Assembly: GCA_023437225.1 (NCBI GenBank)
Contig: JAEZGS010000013.1
Coordinates: forward strand, 88,330 to 152,329
Direction of reading: 5' to 3'
From: Bacteroidota bacterium
Lineage (GTDB): Bacteria > Bacteroidota > Bacteroidia > Chitinophagales > Chitinophagaceae
DNA: 64,000 nucleotides
The notes beneath the pieces are model-generated. The model saw only the letters and a list, made by a program, of their open reading frames with translations. It was not told the DNA's origin and searched no databases. Shown here in pieces: positions 34,423-43,378 of the stretch; position 1 is the stretch's first letter, and every line of letters begins with the position of its first letter. The position numbers were made by a program, and so were the translations under genes.

Positions 34423-36246
34423 TTATGCATTTATATCTTTGTTCCTGCTGTTATTTAGCTGCTTATCCAAATTATAAGCTGCGCTTATCAAACCCAGATG
34501 CGTAAATGCCTGGGGGAAATTGCCAAGATGCTCACCTTGTTTGCCAAGTTGTTCAGAATAAAGTCCCAGGTGATTGGCATATCCCAACATTTTTTCGAAA
34601 TAGAAGCGGGCTTTCTCGAGCTGACCACTCCGTGACAAACATTCAACATACCAAAAAGTGCACATGCTAAACGTTCCTTCATGGCCAACAAAGCCATCAG
34701 GTGCCGCAAGATCCGGTCGATACCTATATACGAGTGAATCGGAAACAAGTTCCTGTTCAATACGCTTCAATGTAGATAACCAACGTGGGTCCTTTGGACT
34801 AATGAACCGAACCAATGGCATCAACAGTGTAGATGCATCTACAGTGGGCGCGCCCGGGTATTGAAGGAACGCGCCTATTTTCTCATCCCAGTAATCTTCA
34901 AAAATGGTGTTGAATATTGTATCTCTTTCCACCTGCCAACGACTGTTCAATGGAAACGATCTTGCTTCAGCAATTTTTATTGCCCGGTCAAAGGCTACCC
35001 AACATAAAAGACGTGAATAAAGAAAATGTTTCCGGCCTCCTCTTACTTCCCATATGCCTTCGTCGGGTTGATTCCAATTTTCTGTTAGCCAGTCGATCTG
35101 TTTTTCGAGATTCTTCCAGAAATCATAGGAGATGGGCTCTCCATATTTGTTATAGAGATATACAGAATCAAGCAACTCACCATATATATCTAACTGAAGC
35201 TGTCCGTATGCATCATTACCGATACGTACGGGCCGCGATTGTCGATAACCTTCAAGGTGCTCAAGTATTTTTTCTTCGAGTTGCAAATGACCATCGATGC
35301 CATACATGATGCCGAGTCTGCTTTGATCGCCCATGTCTTCACAAAGTTTTTCAACCCATTTCATAAATGCGCCGGCCTCTTTCGTATAACCCAGTCGTAT
35401 GAGTGCATATACGCTGAATGATGCGTCTCGTATCCATGTAAATCTGTAATCAAAATTTCGTTTCCCTCCAATGGCTTCGGGAAGTGAAAAAGTAGCTGCT
35501 GCTATTATTGAACCGTAGTTGTATGAAGAAAGAAGTTTGAGCACCAATGCCGATCGATGTACGATCTCGAGCCATCTGCCATTATAAGTGGATTGAGTGA
35601 TCCAATCCTTCCAATAATTCACAGTCTCAAATAAGCTTTCGGTAATGAATGTTGTGAAATCTCTTTCTTTGGTGCTTTCTTTATCTATGTGTTCCAGCAG
35701 GAAGTCGGCAGTTTGCGTAGCGGCTAATGTGAAATGTGCGATGATGTCGCCGTCTACCACTTTCAGTGGGACTGAACTTTTCAAGCGTAATACCTTCGGA
35801 ATTTTTTCATCACTGGTTAATATCACTTCATTTTCGGATATCACTTCCACACTATGGTTACTTTGTGCATAATTGAACCGGGGCATGCATTTCATTTCAT
35901 AAGCTACTTCCCCGCGCACGGTTGTTACCCGTCTGATCAACTCCTTTCCATTATACAACTCCTCGACCGGCATGAAGTCGGTGATCTCGCCAACACCTTC
36001 AGAAGATAAAAACCTTGTGAGCAATACGTTGGTGTCTGGTAAGTAAAGCTGTTTGGTTTTCATCTCCTTGAAAACAGGGCTTATCTGGAAACTTCCTCCC
36101 TTTTCTGCATCAAGTAACGCAGCAAAAATACTGGGCGAATCAAAGTTGGGAAAACACATGAAGTCTATCGAACCATTGAGTCCAATCAGGGCAATCGTGT
36201 TAAGATCGCCAATGATGCCATAATTTTCAATTGGTTGGTAGCCCAT
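34423..36246 (-). CDS. GH15 family glycoside hydrolase (trehalase/glucoamylase-like)
   Basis: This 607-residue cytoplasmic protein has the two-domain layout of bacterial GH15: an N-terminal beta domain (about 1-200, starting YQPIENYGIIGDLNTIALIG) and an alpha/alpha barrel. The likely general acid is Glu400 (DEGIWEVRGG) and the base Glu565 (GLYSEQ, before LGNFPQAFTHLGLI). No signal peptide is visible. Family members release glucose from trehalose or from alpha-glucans; trehalose is common for this subgroup. The minus-strand TAACTTTG box is upstream. Confidence 0.92.
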   Translation of the reverse strand: MGYQPIENYGIIGDLNTIALIGLNGSIDFMCFPNFDSPSIFAALLDAEKGGSFQISPVFKEMKTKQLYLPDTNVLLTRFLSSEGVGEITDFMPVEELYNGKELIRRVTTVRGEVAYEMKCMPRFNYAQSNHSVEVISENEVILTSDEKIPKVLRLKSSVPLKVVDGDIIAHFTLAATQTADFLLEHIDKESTKERDFTTFITESLFETVNYWKDWITQSTYNGRWLEIVHRSALVLKLLSSYNYGSIIAAATFSLPEAIGGKRNFDYRFTWIRDASFSVYALIRLGYTKEAGAFMKWVEKLCEDMGDQSRLGIMYGIDGHLQLEEKILEHLEGYRQSRPVRIGNDAYGQLQLDIYGELLDSVYLYNKYGEPISYDFWKNLEKQIDWLTENWNQPDEGIWEVRGGRKHFLYSRLLCWVAFDRAIKIAEARSFPLNSRWQVERDTIFNTIFEDYWDEKIGAFLQYPGAPTVDASTLLMPLVRFISPKDPRWLSTLKRIEQELVSDSLVYRYRPDLAAPDGFVGHEGTFSMCTFWYVECLSRSGQLEKARFYFEKMLGYANHLGLYSEQLGKQGEHLGNFPQAFTHLGLISAAYNLDKQLNNSRNKDINA

Positions 36247-36280
36247 GCTGTTGTTTGCAGTGGACTTGCAATAGGCATTC

Positions 36281-36288
36281 CAAAGTTA
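36281..36288 (-). promoter_or_regulatory. Bacteroidota -7 box before GH15 operon
   Basis: The minus strand reads TAACTTTG here, matching TAnnTTTG and placed 34 bases before the GH15 start. No TTG is obvious at the usual distance upstream. Confidence 0.5.
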
Positions 36289-36302
36289 ATTAGTCACAGC
36301 TT

Positions 36303-36332
36303 TTGGAATATCGGATATTATGTCTATATTAG
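36303..36332 (+). promoter_or_regulatory. Promoter-like pair for an orphan RNA
   Basis: TTG at 36303-36305 and TATATTAG at 36325-36332 are separated by 19 bases, the normal spacing. The second box differs from TAnnTTTG at one position. Transcription would begin near 36339-36340, next to the 10-bp stem of the candidate RNA. Confidence 0.4.
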
Positions 36333-36339
36333 TGTACGA

Positions 36340-36485
36340 GCGGTTATCTTCTATTCTCGTTTTAGTTATTGTTTTATTTAGATTTTTCTTTTATTAGTTA
36401 AGTTTATTATTAATTCAATTTGTATTATTTCGTTTTAAGAAGATAACCCTTAAGCAGGGCGGGGTCAAACCTGCCCTTTTTCTTT
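36340..36485 (+). ncRNA. Candidate small noncoding RNA
   Basis: This gap between two minus-strand genes contains no open reading frame on either strand. On the plus strand GGTTATCTTC (36342-36351) pairs perfectly with GAAGATAACC (36439-36448), enclosing about 87 very AT-rich bases, and a strong terminator follows. A promoter-like pair lies directly upstream. No plus-strand protein gene ends here, so the terminator would otherwise have no purpose. I know no RNA family that this matches. It is a candidate, not an identification. Confidence 0.4.
36456..36485 (+). terminator. Orphan rho-independent terminator
   Basis: AGGGCGGG pairs with CCTGCCCT (one G-T pair, short loop), followed on the plus strand by TTTTTCTTT. 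On the minus strand the stem is not followed by T residues, so it is directed at plus-strand transcription. Confidence 0.75.
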
Positions 36486-36488
36486 GTA

Positions 36489-39400
36489 TTACTTTTTTAC
36501 TCTTACCACCTTAGTATTGTTATGTGACCTGAGATCGATCAGAAGGTTATTCGGATCAATGCCCGCACGAATGGGTTCATATGGTACAGTCACCTTAATA
36601 TTTTGTCTGCCGGTACGTATCCGATGCTTATGTAAGTAGATTATCTTATTCGATTCATTCTCCTTTTCAGGTGCGCCAAATACACCAATTTCAATCCAGT
36701 CATTCATGGGTAAATTTCTTTCATTGCCCAATTCATCCGTTACACTTTTCCGTGTTTCAATATCGAGTGTAACATCCCAGCTATTTGAACTTGTTTTCCT
36801 TGCGGTAACATCATGAGTTTCCAGGTCCCAGAAAGTGTTCTCTTCAAACAGATCGTGGAGCAGGTACTGCAATGTGTCCGGAGTGATCATTTTGAGTTCT
36901 TCATATAAATCCAGCGAAGTGGGTAAGGGTGGATTGGCTCTGCCAAATTTTTTCAGCAACTGCTGCAACGCTGCGTTCACCTCCTTCCTTCCAATATATT
37001 TGCTTAACGCATATAGTGCAAAAGGACCTTTCCTATAACCGAGATACTGATCATGGGCGCGAAGGAGGGGCACATTCGCTTTACTGCGTGGGACTTCATA
37101 TGCTTTGCGGATCTCTGCCAGGTATCTTTGCAATTGTTCGTTACCATACTCCTCTTCCAGTACCTGCATGGCTGTGTAAACAGCGAGTGTTTCTGTCAGC
37201 AACATGGCTCCTTCCACTCTTGCCGGCAATACTTGCGCTGCGCCCCACCATTGATGCGCTGCTTCATGCGATACAATATAGAATGGAAGGTCGTAAGCGT
37301 TCTCATCGTCCGGTTTTAAGAGGGAAAACCCTTCCTGAAAATCGATGGTCGTTGCCTCGGCATGCATACCAAAGCCATGCCCCGGATGTTCTATAAGCCG
37401 GAAAACGTCATATGGATAAGGACCGAATTTTTTAGTGTAATAATCAAGAGCTGAACGCGCACCTGTCAGTATGCTGGACAGATTTGTTGTATGACCGGGC
37501 TGATGAAAAACCTGGATACTTACATTGTTCCAGTTCTCATTCTTTGTCGCATACCTTGCAGAAAAGAATGCATATTGATTTGGGATTGGCGCATTGGTAA
37601 TATAATGGAAATAACGCCGGCCATTTGCAGTCCATGTACGATGTAGCATTCCGGGCGCTACAGCAGTCTGCGCGTCATCTGTACTTACGATAGCTTCAAA
37701 AACCGTCTGGTCTGCAGCAAATAAGTTGTAACGTGATTTAACATCATAAAGAGAAGGAATTAAGGGACGAGGTGGCAGGCCAAGCTTTTTCCTAACACTT
37801 ACGTCTGCAATACAACGATAAGGTTGAAAGCCGATGAAAGGCAACATATCTCTGTTCGTAAAATAAGTTCCATTTGCCACCACATAGGATGCAACACCAT
37901 CATTTGTGAAGCCGGCGGGGGAGTAATTTACCTTGAAATCTATTTTTATAGAATCTCCCGGCTGAAGCGGATTAGCAAGAATATAAATCCTGTCGATGTT
38001 CTCTTTGCTTTGTGTAAGGACTTTGGCGTTTCGATCAAAAGCAATTGCTTCCGTTGATGTTCCATCGGCGGTTGAGACGAGTATAGAGTCGACAGGTGAG
38101 GTAGTATTGTTTACCAGGTGGTATGTGCCGCGAATCGTTGCTCTGCTGTCTGCAGGAAAGAGGTCAACATATAAGCGGGTGGCCACCGTAGTGGGTTGTG
38201 GCCGGTATTCAAAACTGCCGAATCGCTTCTCATACGATGCACTATTATTCATTTTTTCGGATGCAGAATGATGATCGTTCAATACATGATTATTGTATAG
38301 TATGAAACCTCCTGCAAAAAGGATTACTAAAGTTGATGCGAAAATTGTCCCGGTTGTAATGCCATTGAAGCGAGCATATGCCAGTTTGAGACGCGAGGCA
38401 AAAGCGGTCTCTTTGCTTCTTGCCCAAAACAGCTTCGTTATCAAAACGAGTAACAACGCCCATGCTAACCAATACACCTTGTACCATAACCAGGGCCACA
38501 GCGATGGACCAAATCCGTTCATGTCGCTGTATGAGAGTCCGGTATCGGCTCCGTAGATGAGCAATTTGTTATCGATCCCGAGTGTTGGCGCAAAAGTGAT
38601 GTAGCCGTACGCTATCAACACTACAAGATGTGCAAGATATTTCTGATTAACGATTACCTGAATAGACACTGCGAGAACAGCAAAAAGTATGTAATCTGTC
38701 AATTGAATGCCGAACAACGTTTGCATATATTGCGAGATTTCAAGGTTGTCGTAGCCGAGTCGCAGTTGCGTACATATTCCGGCTAGCATCAAAAGACTCA
38801 GCCAAAGCAAGAGTATAAACAACAGCCCTAAAAACTTTCCTGTTAGAAGCACCCACTCCGGTGCGGGTGTGGCTCCGTAGATTTCACTGATACCTACTTC
38901 GCGTTCTCTCCAGATAAGTTCTCCGGCATAGAACATTATCAGTAAGGGAATGATGATCCATGGAGTTTGTGCGTTGGTTAACGGAGCAGTGAGAAACGTC
39001 ATCAGGTAGTTCGTGCGCGGGATCATGGGCACATTCAGATATTCCATTTTCAGCGGAACGATAACAACCACCAGCGATGCCATAATTGTAAGTATCAAAA
39101 TACCTGCCCGGCTTTTTAGAAGTTGCCCAAAGGATACTATTGCGATTGTAATCGTCTGCCCCGCGTGTGTTTCAAACCCGAATCTCTGACTCACTTTCGG
39201 TATTATGACCGGTGTGGTCTTTGTAATTACTTCATTGGAAGATTCGGTGGAAGAATGATTTGAAGTTTGTTTGCTTTTAGCACCCTTTGAAGAAACTTTA
39301 TTCTTTGCTGAATAAGAGAATTGAAATTTCAAATACGCATATAACAAAGCCAGCGCACTGATACCGAACCAGAAAAGCCGGTTGTATAAGAGTGGACCTC

Positions 39401-40112
39401 TTAGTTGAATGATTTCTGAGTTGATTTGAACAGGAGTGAGTTCAACAGTCAGCTTATTAATCATGATGCTGAAGCTCATGGGATCCACCAGGTTGCCATA
39501 GCCAATGCTTTGTGTTGACTGATTCAGCGCCGATCCAAGAATATAGGCAAGAAAAAATAGTAGGACACCGGCTGCAAAGCTTGCCATTGCACTTCGCTTC
39601 AACGATGCTATAGAAAATTGAATGGCTGTGGCAATGAACGCGTTTGGTAAGGCGATGAGAATATAAGCGTTGATGTAAGTTGAGATCCGAAATGCACCCT
39701 TGATCTCCGGTTCTAAACCACTTGCATAGACGGCCAGTAACATACCTGCGGTTATCGCAAGCATTACAATAGCATTAATGAAAAACGCTGCCATAAACCT
39801 CCCTCCCAGGTATTCCGCCTTATGCACCGGCGACGTGTAAGTGAGGGGATGGATACGCGTCTGAACATCGCGCGTTGCAGCATGGCCCGCCACTGATCCT
39901 CCAACCAATAGCCAAAGAACGCAGGATAATACCGTAACTGCACCGATTATAGCAGGGGCATTTACAAGCACATATCCTTCACGTGCATCATCAGCATAAT
40001 TGCTTGTGATAAGAAGGAATGAACTTGCTATCAACACCATCGAATAAGACCATGTTGATAAGGTTTTTGCCTGGTATAAGAACTCAAAGCGAAAGATGTG
40101 CAGCAGCTTCAT
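36489..40112 (-). CDS. ABC permease fused to M1 family aminopeptidase
   Basis: This 1207-residue protein has an N-terminal ABC-2-like permease part with two groups of membrane helices (about 15-280 and 330-610). An M1 peptidase part (about 640-1207) follows, with HEAAHQWWG near residue 947 and the third zinc ligand Glu in LLTETLAVY about 20 residues later. The fusion is a known Bacteroidota architecture with unknown cargo; the peptidase may face the periplasm. It overlaps the ATPase gene by four bases (ATGA), so the two are translated together. The catalytic zinc residues are intact. Confidence 0.93.
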   Translation of the reverse strand: MKLLHIFRFEFLYQAKTLSTWSYSMVLIASSFLLITSNYADDAREGYVLVNAPAIIGAVTVLSCVLWLLVGGSVAGHAATRDVQTRIHPLTYTSPVHKAEYLGGRFMAAFFINAIVMLAITAGMLLAVYASGLEPEIKGAFRISTYINAYILIALPNAFIATAIQFSIASLKRSAMASFAAGVLLFFLAYILGSALNQSTQSIGYGNLVDPMSFSIMINKLTVELTPVQINSEIIQLRGPLLYNRLFWFGISALALLYAYLKFQFSYSAKNKVSSKGAKSKQTSNHSSTESSNEVITKTTPVIIPKVSQRFGFETHAGQTITIAIVSFGQLLKSRAGILILTIMASLVVVIVPLKMEYLNVPMIPRTNYLMTFLTAPLTNAQTPWIIIPLLIMFYAGELIWREREVGISEIYGATPAPEWVLLTGKFLGLLFILLLWLSLLMLAGICTQLRLGYDNLEISQYMQTLFGIQLTDYILFAVLAVSIQVIVNQKYLAHLVVLIAYGYITFAPTLGIDNKLLIYGADTGLSYSDMNGFGPSLWPWLWYKVYWLAWALLLVLITKLFWARSKETAFASRLKLAYARFNGITTGTIFASTLVILFAGGFILYNNHVLNDHHSASEKMNNSASYEKRFGSFEYRPQPTTVATRLYVDLFPADSRATIRGTYHLVNNTTSPVDSILVSTADGTSTEAIAFDRNAKVLTQSKENIDRIYILANPLQPGDSIKIDFKVNYSPAGFTNDGVASYVVANGTYFTNRDMLPFIGFQPYRCIADVSVRKKLGLPPRPLIPSLYDVKSRYNLFAADQTVFEAIVSTDDAQTAVAPGMLHRTWTANGRRYFHYITNAPIPNQYAFFSARYATKNENWNNVSIQVFHQPGHTTNLSSILTGARSALDYYTKKFGPYPYDVFRLIEHPGHGFGMHAEATTIDFQEGFSLLKPDDENAYDLPFYIVSHEAAHQWWGAAQVLPARVEGAMLLTETLAVYTAMQVLEEEYGNEQLQRYLAEIRKAYEVPRSKANVPLLRAHDQYLGYRKGPFALYALSKYIGRKEVNAALQQLLKKFGRANPPLPTSLDLYEELKMITPDTLQYLLHDLFEENTFWDLETHDVTARKTSSNSWDVTLDIETRKSVTDELGNERNLPMNDWIEIGVFGAPEKENESNKIIYLHKHRIRTGRQNIKVTVPYEPIRAGIDPNNLLIDLRSHNNTKVVRVKK

Positions 40113-41017
40113 GATTGTACCTTGTTTTGTAGCGAAGTATGATTCGAGTAATGACCTGCCATTGTGCAGAAATATACGTCTTCGAGGTCGGCGGTTACCT
40201 GTTCAAATTCACTGCCTGGTTGGTTTTCGCTGTAAACATGAACGACAGTTTGCCCTGCAAGGAGTTTGGTTGATATAACCGCATACTTCTGCTCTATAAC
40301 CGGCAATGTTTTCTTGTGGATGGTTCTTCGCCAGATCTTTCCCTTCAACATATCCACGGCCTTTAATGGTTCTGCTTCAAGTAATATTTGACCCTTCCTG
40401 ATGATGGCCATCTTCGTACATAATTCAGAAACGTCTTCGACAATATGGGTTGACAAAATGACGACGCTTTTCTCCCCTAACTCACTAAGGAGGTTTAATA
40501 AACGCACTCTTTCTGCAGGGTCCAGACCGGCAGTTGGCTCATCGACAATCATCAGTTTAGGATTGCCCAGTAATGCGACGGCTACACCAAAACGCTGTCG
40601 CATTCCGCCGGAATATCCACCGAGCTTTTGTTTTCTCACATCCCAAAGATTTGTTTGCTTCAGCAGCGCTTCGACTACGTCTCTTCGTTCACCTGTCTTT
40701 GTGATGCCCTTCAATACTGCAAAGTGATTCAGCAGGTGTTCTGCACTCACTTTTGGGTATAGTCCGAACTCCTGCGGCAGGTAACCAAGTGTTTTACGAA
40801 CTTCAGCTTTCTGGGTTAATACATTTAGGTTGTCAAGCTGCACACTGCCTTCGTCAGGATCCTGCAAGGTTGCCAGAGTGCGCATGAGCGTTGACTTTCC
40901 GGCGCCATTAGGGCCAAGCAGTCCATACATTCCGTTCGGTATATCAAGCGTTATGTTGTCGAGGGCGCGTATACCATTTGGGTAGGTCTTTGAGAGGTTT
41001 TTTATCTGTACTGACAT
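40109..41017 (-). CDS. ABC transporter ATP-binding protein
   Basis: This 302-residue protein has Walker A GPNGAGKS (residues 35-42), the signature YSGGMRQRFGVA, Walker B LMIVDEPTAGLDP and the switch His in ILSTHIVEDV. It powers the permease-peptidase fusion encoded next, with which it overlaps by four bases. A C-terminal region of about 80 residues follows the ATPase core, common for this type. Confidence 0.95.
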   Translation of the reverse strand: MSVQIKNLSKTYPNGIRALDNITLDIPNGMYGLLGPNGAGKSTLMRTLATLQDPDEGSVQLDNLNVLTQKAEVRKTLGYLPQEFGLYPKVSAEHLLNHFAVLKGITKTGERRDVVEALLKQTNLWDVRKQKLGGYSGGMRQRFGVAVALLGNPKLMIVDEPTAGLDPAERVRLLNLLSELGEKSVVILSTHIVEDVSELCTKMAIIRKGQILLEAEPLKAVDMLKGKIWRRTIHKKTLPVIEQKYAVISTKLLAGQTVVHVYSENQPGSEFEQVTADLEDVYFCTMAGHYSNHTSLQNKVQS

Positions 41018-41184
41018 GATGCGTATTTGTTATGCTAAAGTAGAATGCAACAAATCAATCAATGTGGATCTCACAGCCGCAAAAGTCCGGTTCAGCCGCT
41101 TTATTGTCCGCATATTCAAATTGGCGCCCGATTTCAGAAATCCGACTATTGCTTTTATATACTTTTATCGAATAACGCGTGAGA

Positions 41185-42207
41185 ATGAACCCGGATATCG
41201 CAAATAAGTATCGCATCAAGCTTGGACTGATAGTGTCGTTTGTAATTACGCTGTTTACATTCGGCGTGTTCTGGCCTAACACAAATCTTACGGCTTTGCT
41301 CTTAATAGCTGCGGCAAGATTCATTTATGTCTTCGCGATCTGGATATTATATTTCCCCGTTTCAAGGCGCTATAAGCACAGATTGAAAGCACTGTTTATA
41401 TACCTGGTGGTATGTGTGATTGCTGTGCTGCCTTTGATATCTTATAACATTTGGGTTAACGATATTACGGGCTCCTTCTATTCCGGATTTGAAGACCCCG
41501 CACTCATAAAAGACAAGGGTGAATTCTTTCGTTTCTTTTACATCTGGCGTGCTGTGGCAATGGGGCTTTTGATTTTTCCAATTCACTACCGCGAGGATCT
41601 TGTAATGGAAAAACAATTTTACCTGCTTGCAAATGAAAAACTGAAAAACCAGAATCTTATTCATCAGCTGGATTCTCTAAAGCAGCAGATCGATCCGCAT
41701 TTTTTGTTCAACACATTGAATGCATTGAGGAGCTTGATCCGTACCGATGCCAGCAAGGCTGAAAATTATGCATTGGAATTATCAAATGTGTACAGGTATT
41801 TGTTGCGCCATAACCGGAACAATACAGTGCTTCTAGAAGAAGAACTTGACTTCCTGCACGCTTATCTCTCTTTGTTACAGCTTCGATTTGAAGGGAATCT
41901 TCAGGTAACCATCGACGTTGATCCGGCGTTGCATACAAAAATGATCTTTCCTCTTAGCTTGCAGCTTTTGATCGAGAATGCGGTTAAGCATAATGTAGTA
42001 ACAAGTGAATTCCCTTTGAATGTGCGCGTAACTAGTTCTGATAATTCTATCATCGTAGAAAACCCTATAAGACTTCGTAGTAGCACCGAGGGAGTGAGCC
42101 AGTATGGTCTTGCACATCTAAGCAAGCTTTACCAACTTCGCTATAACAAAGAGATAGAGATAGTAAACACTGAAAACATTTTCAAAGTTACCTTACCGTT
42201 GATCTGA
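41185..42207 (+). CDS. LytS-type sensor histidine kinase
   Basis: This 340-residue inner-membrane protein has four hydrophobic helices (about 12-30, 35-57, 68-88 and 118-134), a coiled coil, and the His_kinase domain with phospho-acceptor His172 (QIDPHFLFNTLNAL). The ATPase N box is LLIENAVKHNV. GTG 41179 is an alternative start. The response regulator overlaps it by one base. It is divergent from the ABC transporter across 167 bases and may control that operon; that is inference. Confidence 0.93.
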   Translation: MNPDIANKYRIKLGLIVSFVITLFTFGVFWPNTNLTALLLIAAARFIYVFAIWILYFPVSRRYKHRLKALFIYLVVCVIAVLPLISYNIWVNDITGSFYSGFEDPALIKDKGEFFRFFYIWRAVAMGLLIFPIHYREDLVMEKQFYLLANEKLKNQNLIHQLDSLKQQIDPHFLFNTLNALRSLIRTDASKAENYALELSNVYRYLLRHNRNNTVLLEEELDFLHAYLSLLQLRFEGNLQVTIDVDPALHTKMIFPLSLQLLIENAVKHNVVTSEFPLNVRVTSSDNSIIVENPIRLRSSTEGVSQYGLAHLSKLYQLRYNKEIEIVNTENIFKVTLPLI

Positions 42208-42974
42208 TGACTGACCTTGATATTATCATAATAGAAGACGAGCAGAGAGCCGCTACAGAGTTGGCCAAACAGCTTGTCGCATTGAATCCGGCGATAGAAG
42301 TTATGGCCACGCTCGACAGTGTGTCCGGATCAGTAAACTGGCTGTTAAATAATCCGATGCCTGATCTGATATTTATGGACATTCACCTGGGTGATGGTAA
42401 TTGCTTTGAAATTTTCCGGCAGGTGCAGCTAACCTGCCCCGTAATTTTTTGCACTGCTTTTGATGAGTATGCTCTTGAGGCTTTCAAGCTTAATGGAATC
42501 GGGTATATTGTGAAACCGATAGATGAAGGGCGGCTTAGAGAGGCTTTACAGAAATATGAGGTGCTGCAACAACACTATGTTCCTCATGCAACAACTACGG
42601 AAATTCTATCACGCATCGTGCAACATCAGCCACGTTATAAAACATCCTTTCTTATTCCCTTCAAAAATAAAATGATTCCACTGCCTGTTGATGCCATTGC
42701 GTGCATTTATGTTAAGCAGGAACGTACCTTTATAGTTACCGCAGATGAGGAGTTGCTGATAAATAAAACACTCGATCAGCTACAAGCTGAACTGGATCCT
42801 TCATTGTTTTATCGTGTGAACCGACAATATATTGTGTCATTCAGGTATATAAGGGAGATCGAACAATTATCAGGTAGAAAGATTGGAATAATACTAACTG
42901 TTTCATATGATGAGCCAATAGTAGTCAGTAAGGATGCGGCTTCAGGATTTAAAGCCTGGATGGAGGGACGATGA
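42207..42974 (+). CDS. LytTR response regulator
   Basis: This 255-residue regulator has a receiver domain (1-120) with the phospho-acceptor Asp58 (LIFMDIHLGDG), acidic pocket near residues 10-12 (EDE) and Lys in VKPIDEGRL. A C-terminal LytTR DNA-binding domain (about 145-250) follows. The start codon shares one base with the kinase stop, so they form a pair. Confidence 0.95.
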   Translation: MTDLDIIIIEDEQRAATELAKQLVALNPAIEVMATLDSVSGSVNWLLNNPMPDLIFMDIHLGDGNCFEIFRQVQLTCPVIFCTAFDEYALEAFKLNGIGYIVKPIDEGRLREALQKYEVLQQHYVPHATTTEILSRIVQHQPRYKTSFLIPFKNKMIPLPVDAIACIYVKQERTFIVTADEELLINKTLDQLQAELDPSLFYRVNRQYIVSFRYIREIEQLSGRKIGIILTVSYDEPIVVSKDAASGFKAWMEGR

Positions 42975-43046
42975 ATAACGAAAAGCATGTAAAAATGATG
43001 GAAGCCCGGGATAATTGAAGTAACTTATGGCTAACAGACATGCATT

Positions 43047-43349
43047 ATGAACACCTACACTACAGTCTCCGATACTTTAGCCTCGTTAAAAGCTGAAGGT
43101 TATGAACTCGACTTCAACCTGAAACCGGCATGCGTTGAGTGCGGATCAGCTGACATTGCACTGTATCCCGACGATTTTGTTATTGATAAATTTTTTCGCT
43201 TCGAAGGCGCAAGCAATCCTGATGACAGTGCAATAGTTTACGCTATTTCTTCTAAAGATGGACTGAAAGGCACACTCGTTGACGCGTATGGTGTATATGC
43301 TGACAGCCTGACGACGGAGATGATCGAGAAGCTGCGGGTTATTCGCTGA
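43047..43349 (+). CDS. Conserved small protein, 100 aa
   Basis: Small proteins of this type are common in Bacteroidota and are sometimes labelled phosphoribosylpyrophosphate synthetase, a name its 100 residues cannot justify. It has VSDTLASLKAEGYELDFNL at the start, two cysteines (CVECGS) near residue 29, and a conserved core FRFEGASNPDDSAIVYAISSKDG with VDAYGVYAD. It has no signal peptide. The function is unknown. It lies 72 bases after the LytTR gene. Confidence 0.75.
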   Translation: MNTYTTVSDTLASLKAEGYELDFNLKPACVECGSADIALYPDDFVIDKFFRFEGASNPDDSAIVYAISSKDGLKGTLVDAYGVYADSLTTEMIEKLRVIR

Positions 43350-43378
43350 TTGAAATAGAACTATCAAAACAATGCACG

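Noticed and set aside
36340..36485. 6S RNA or a riboswitch
   Set aside because: The interior is too AT-rich for the long 6S helix and no downstream plus-strand gene exists to regulate.
42971..43018. 15-codon reading frame overlapping the LytTR stop by ATGA
   Set aside because: Too short to support and without recognisable similarity.
43047..43349. Phosphoribosylpyrophosphate synthetase
   Set aside because: The protein has only 100 residues and none of the PRPP synthetase motifs.
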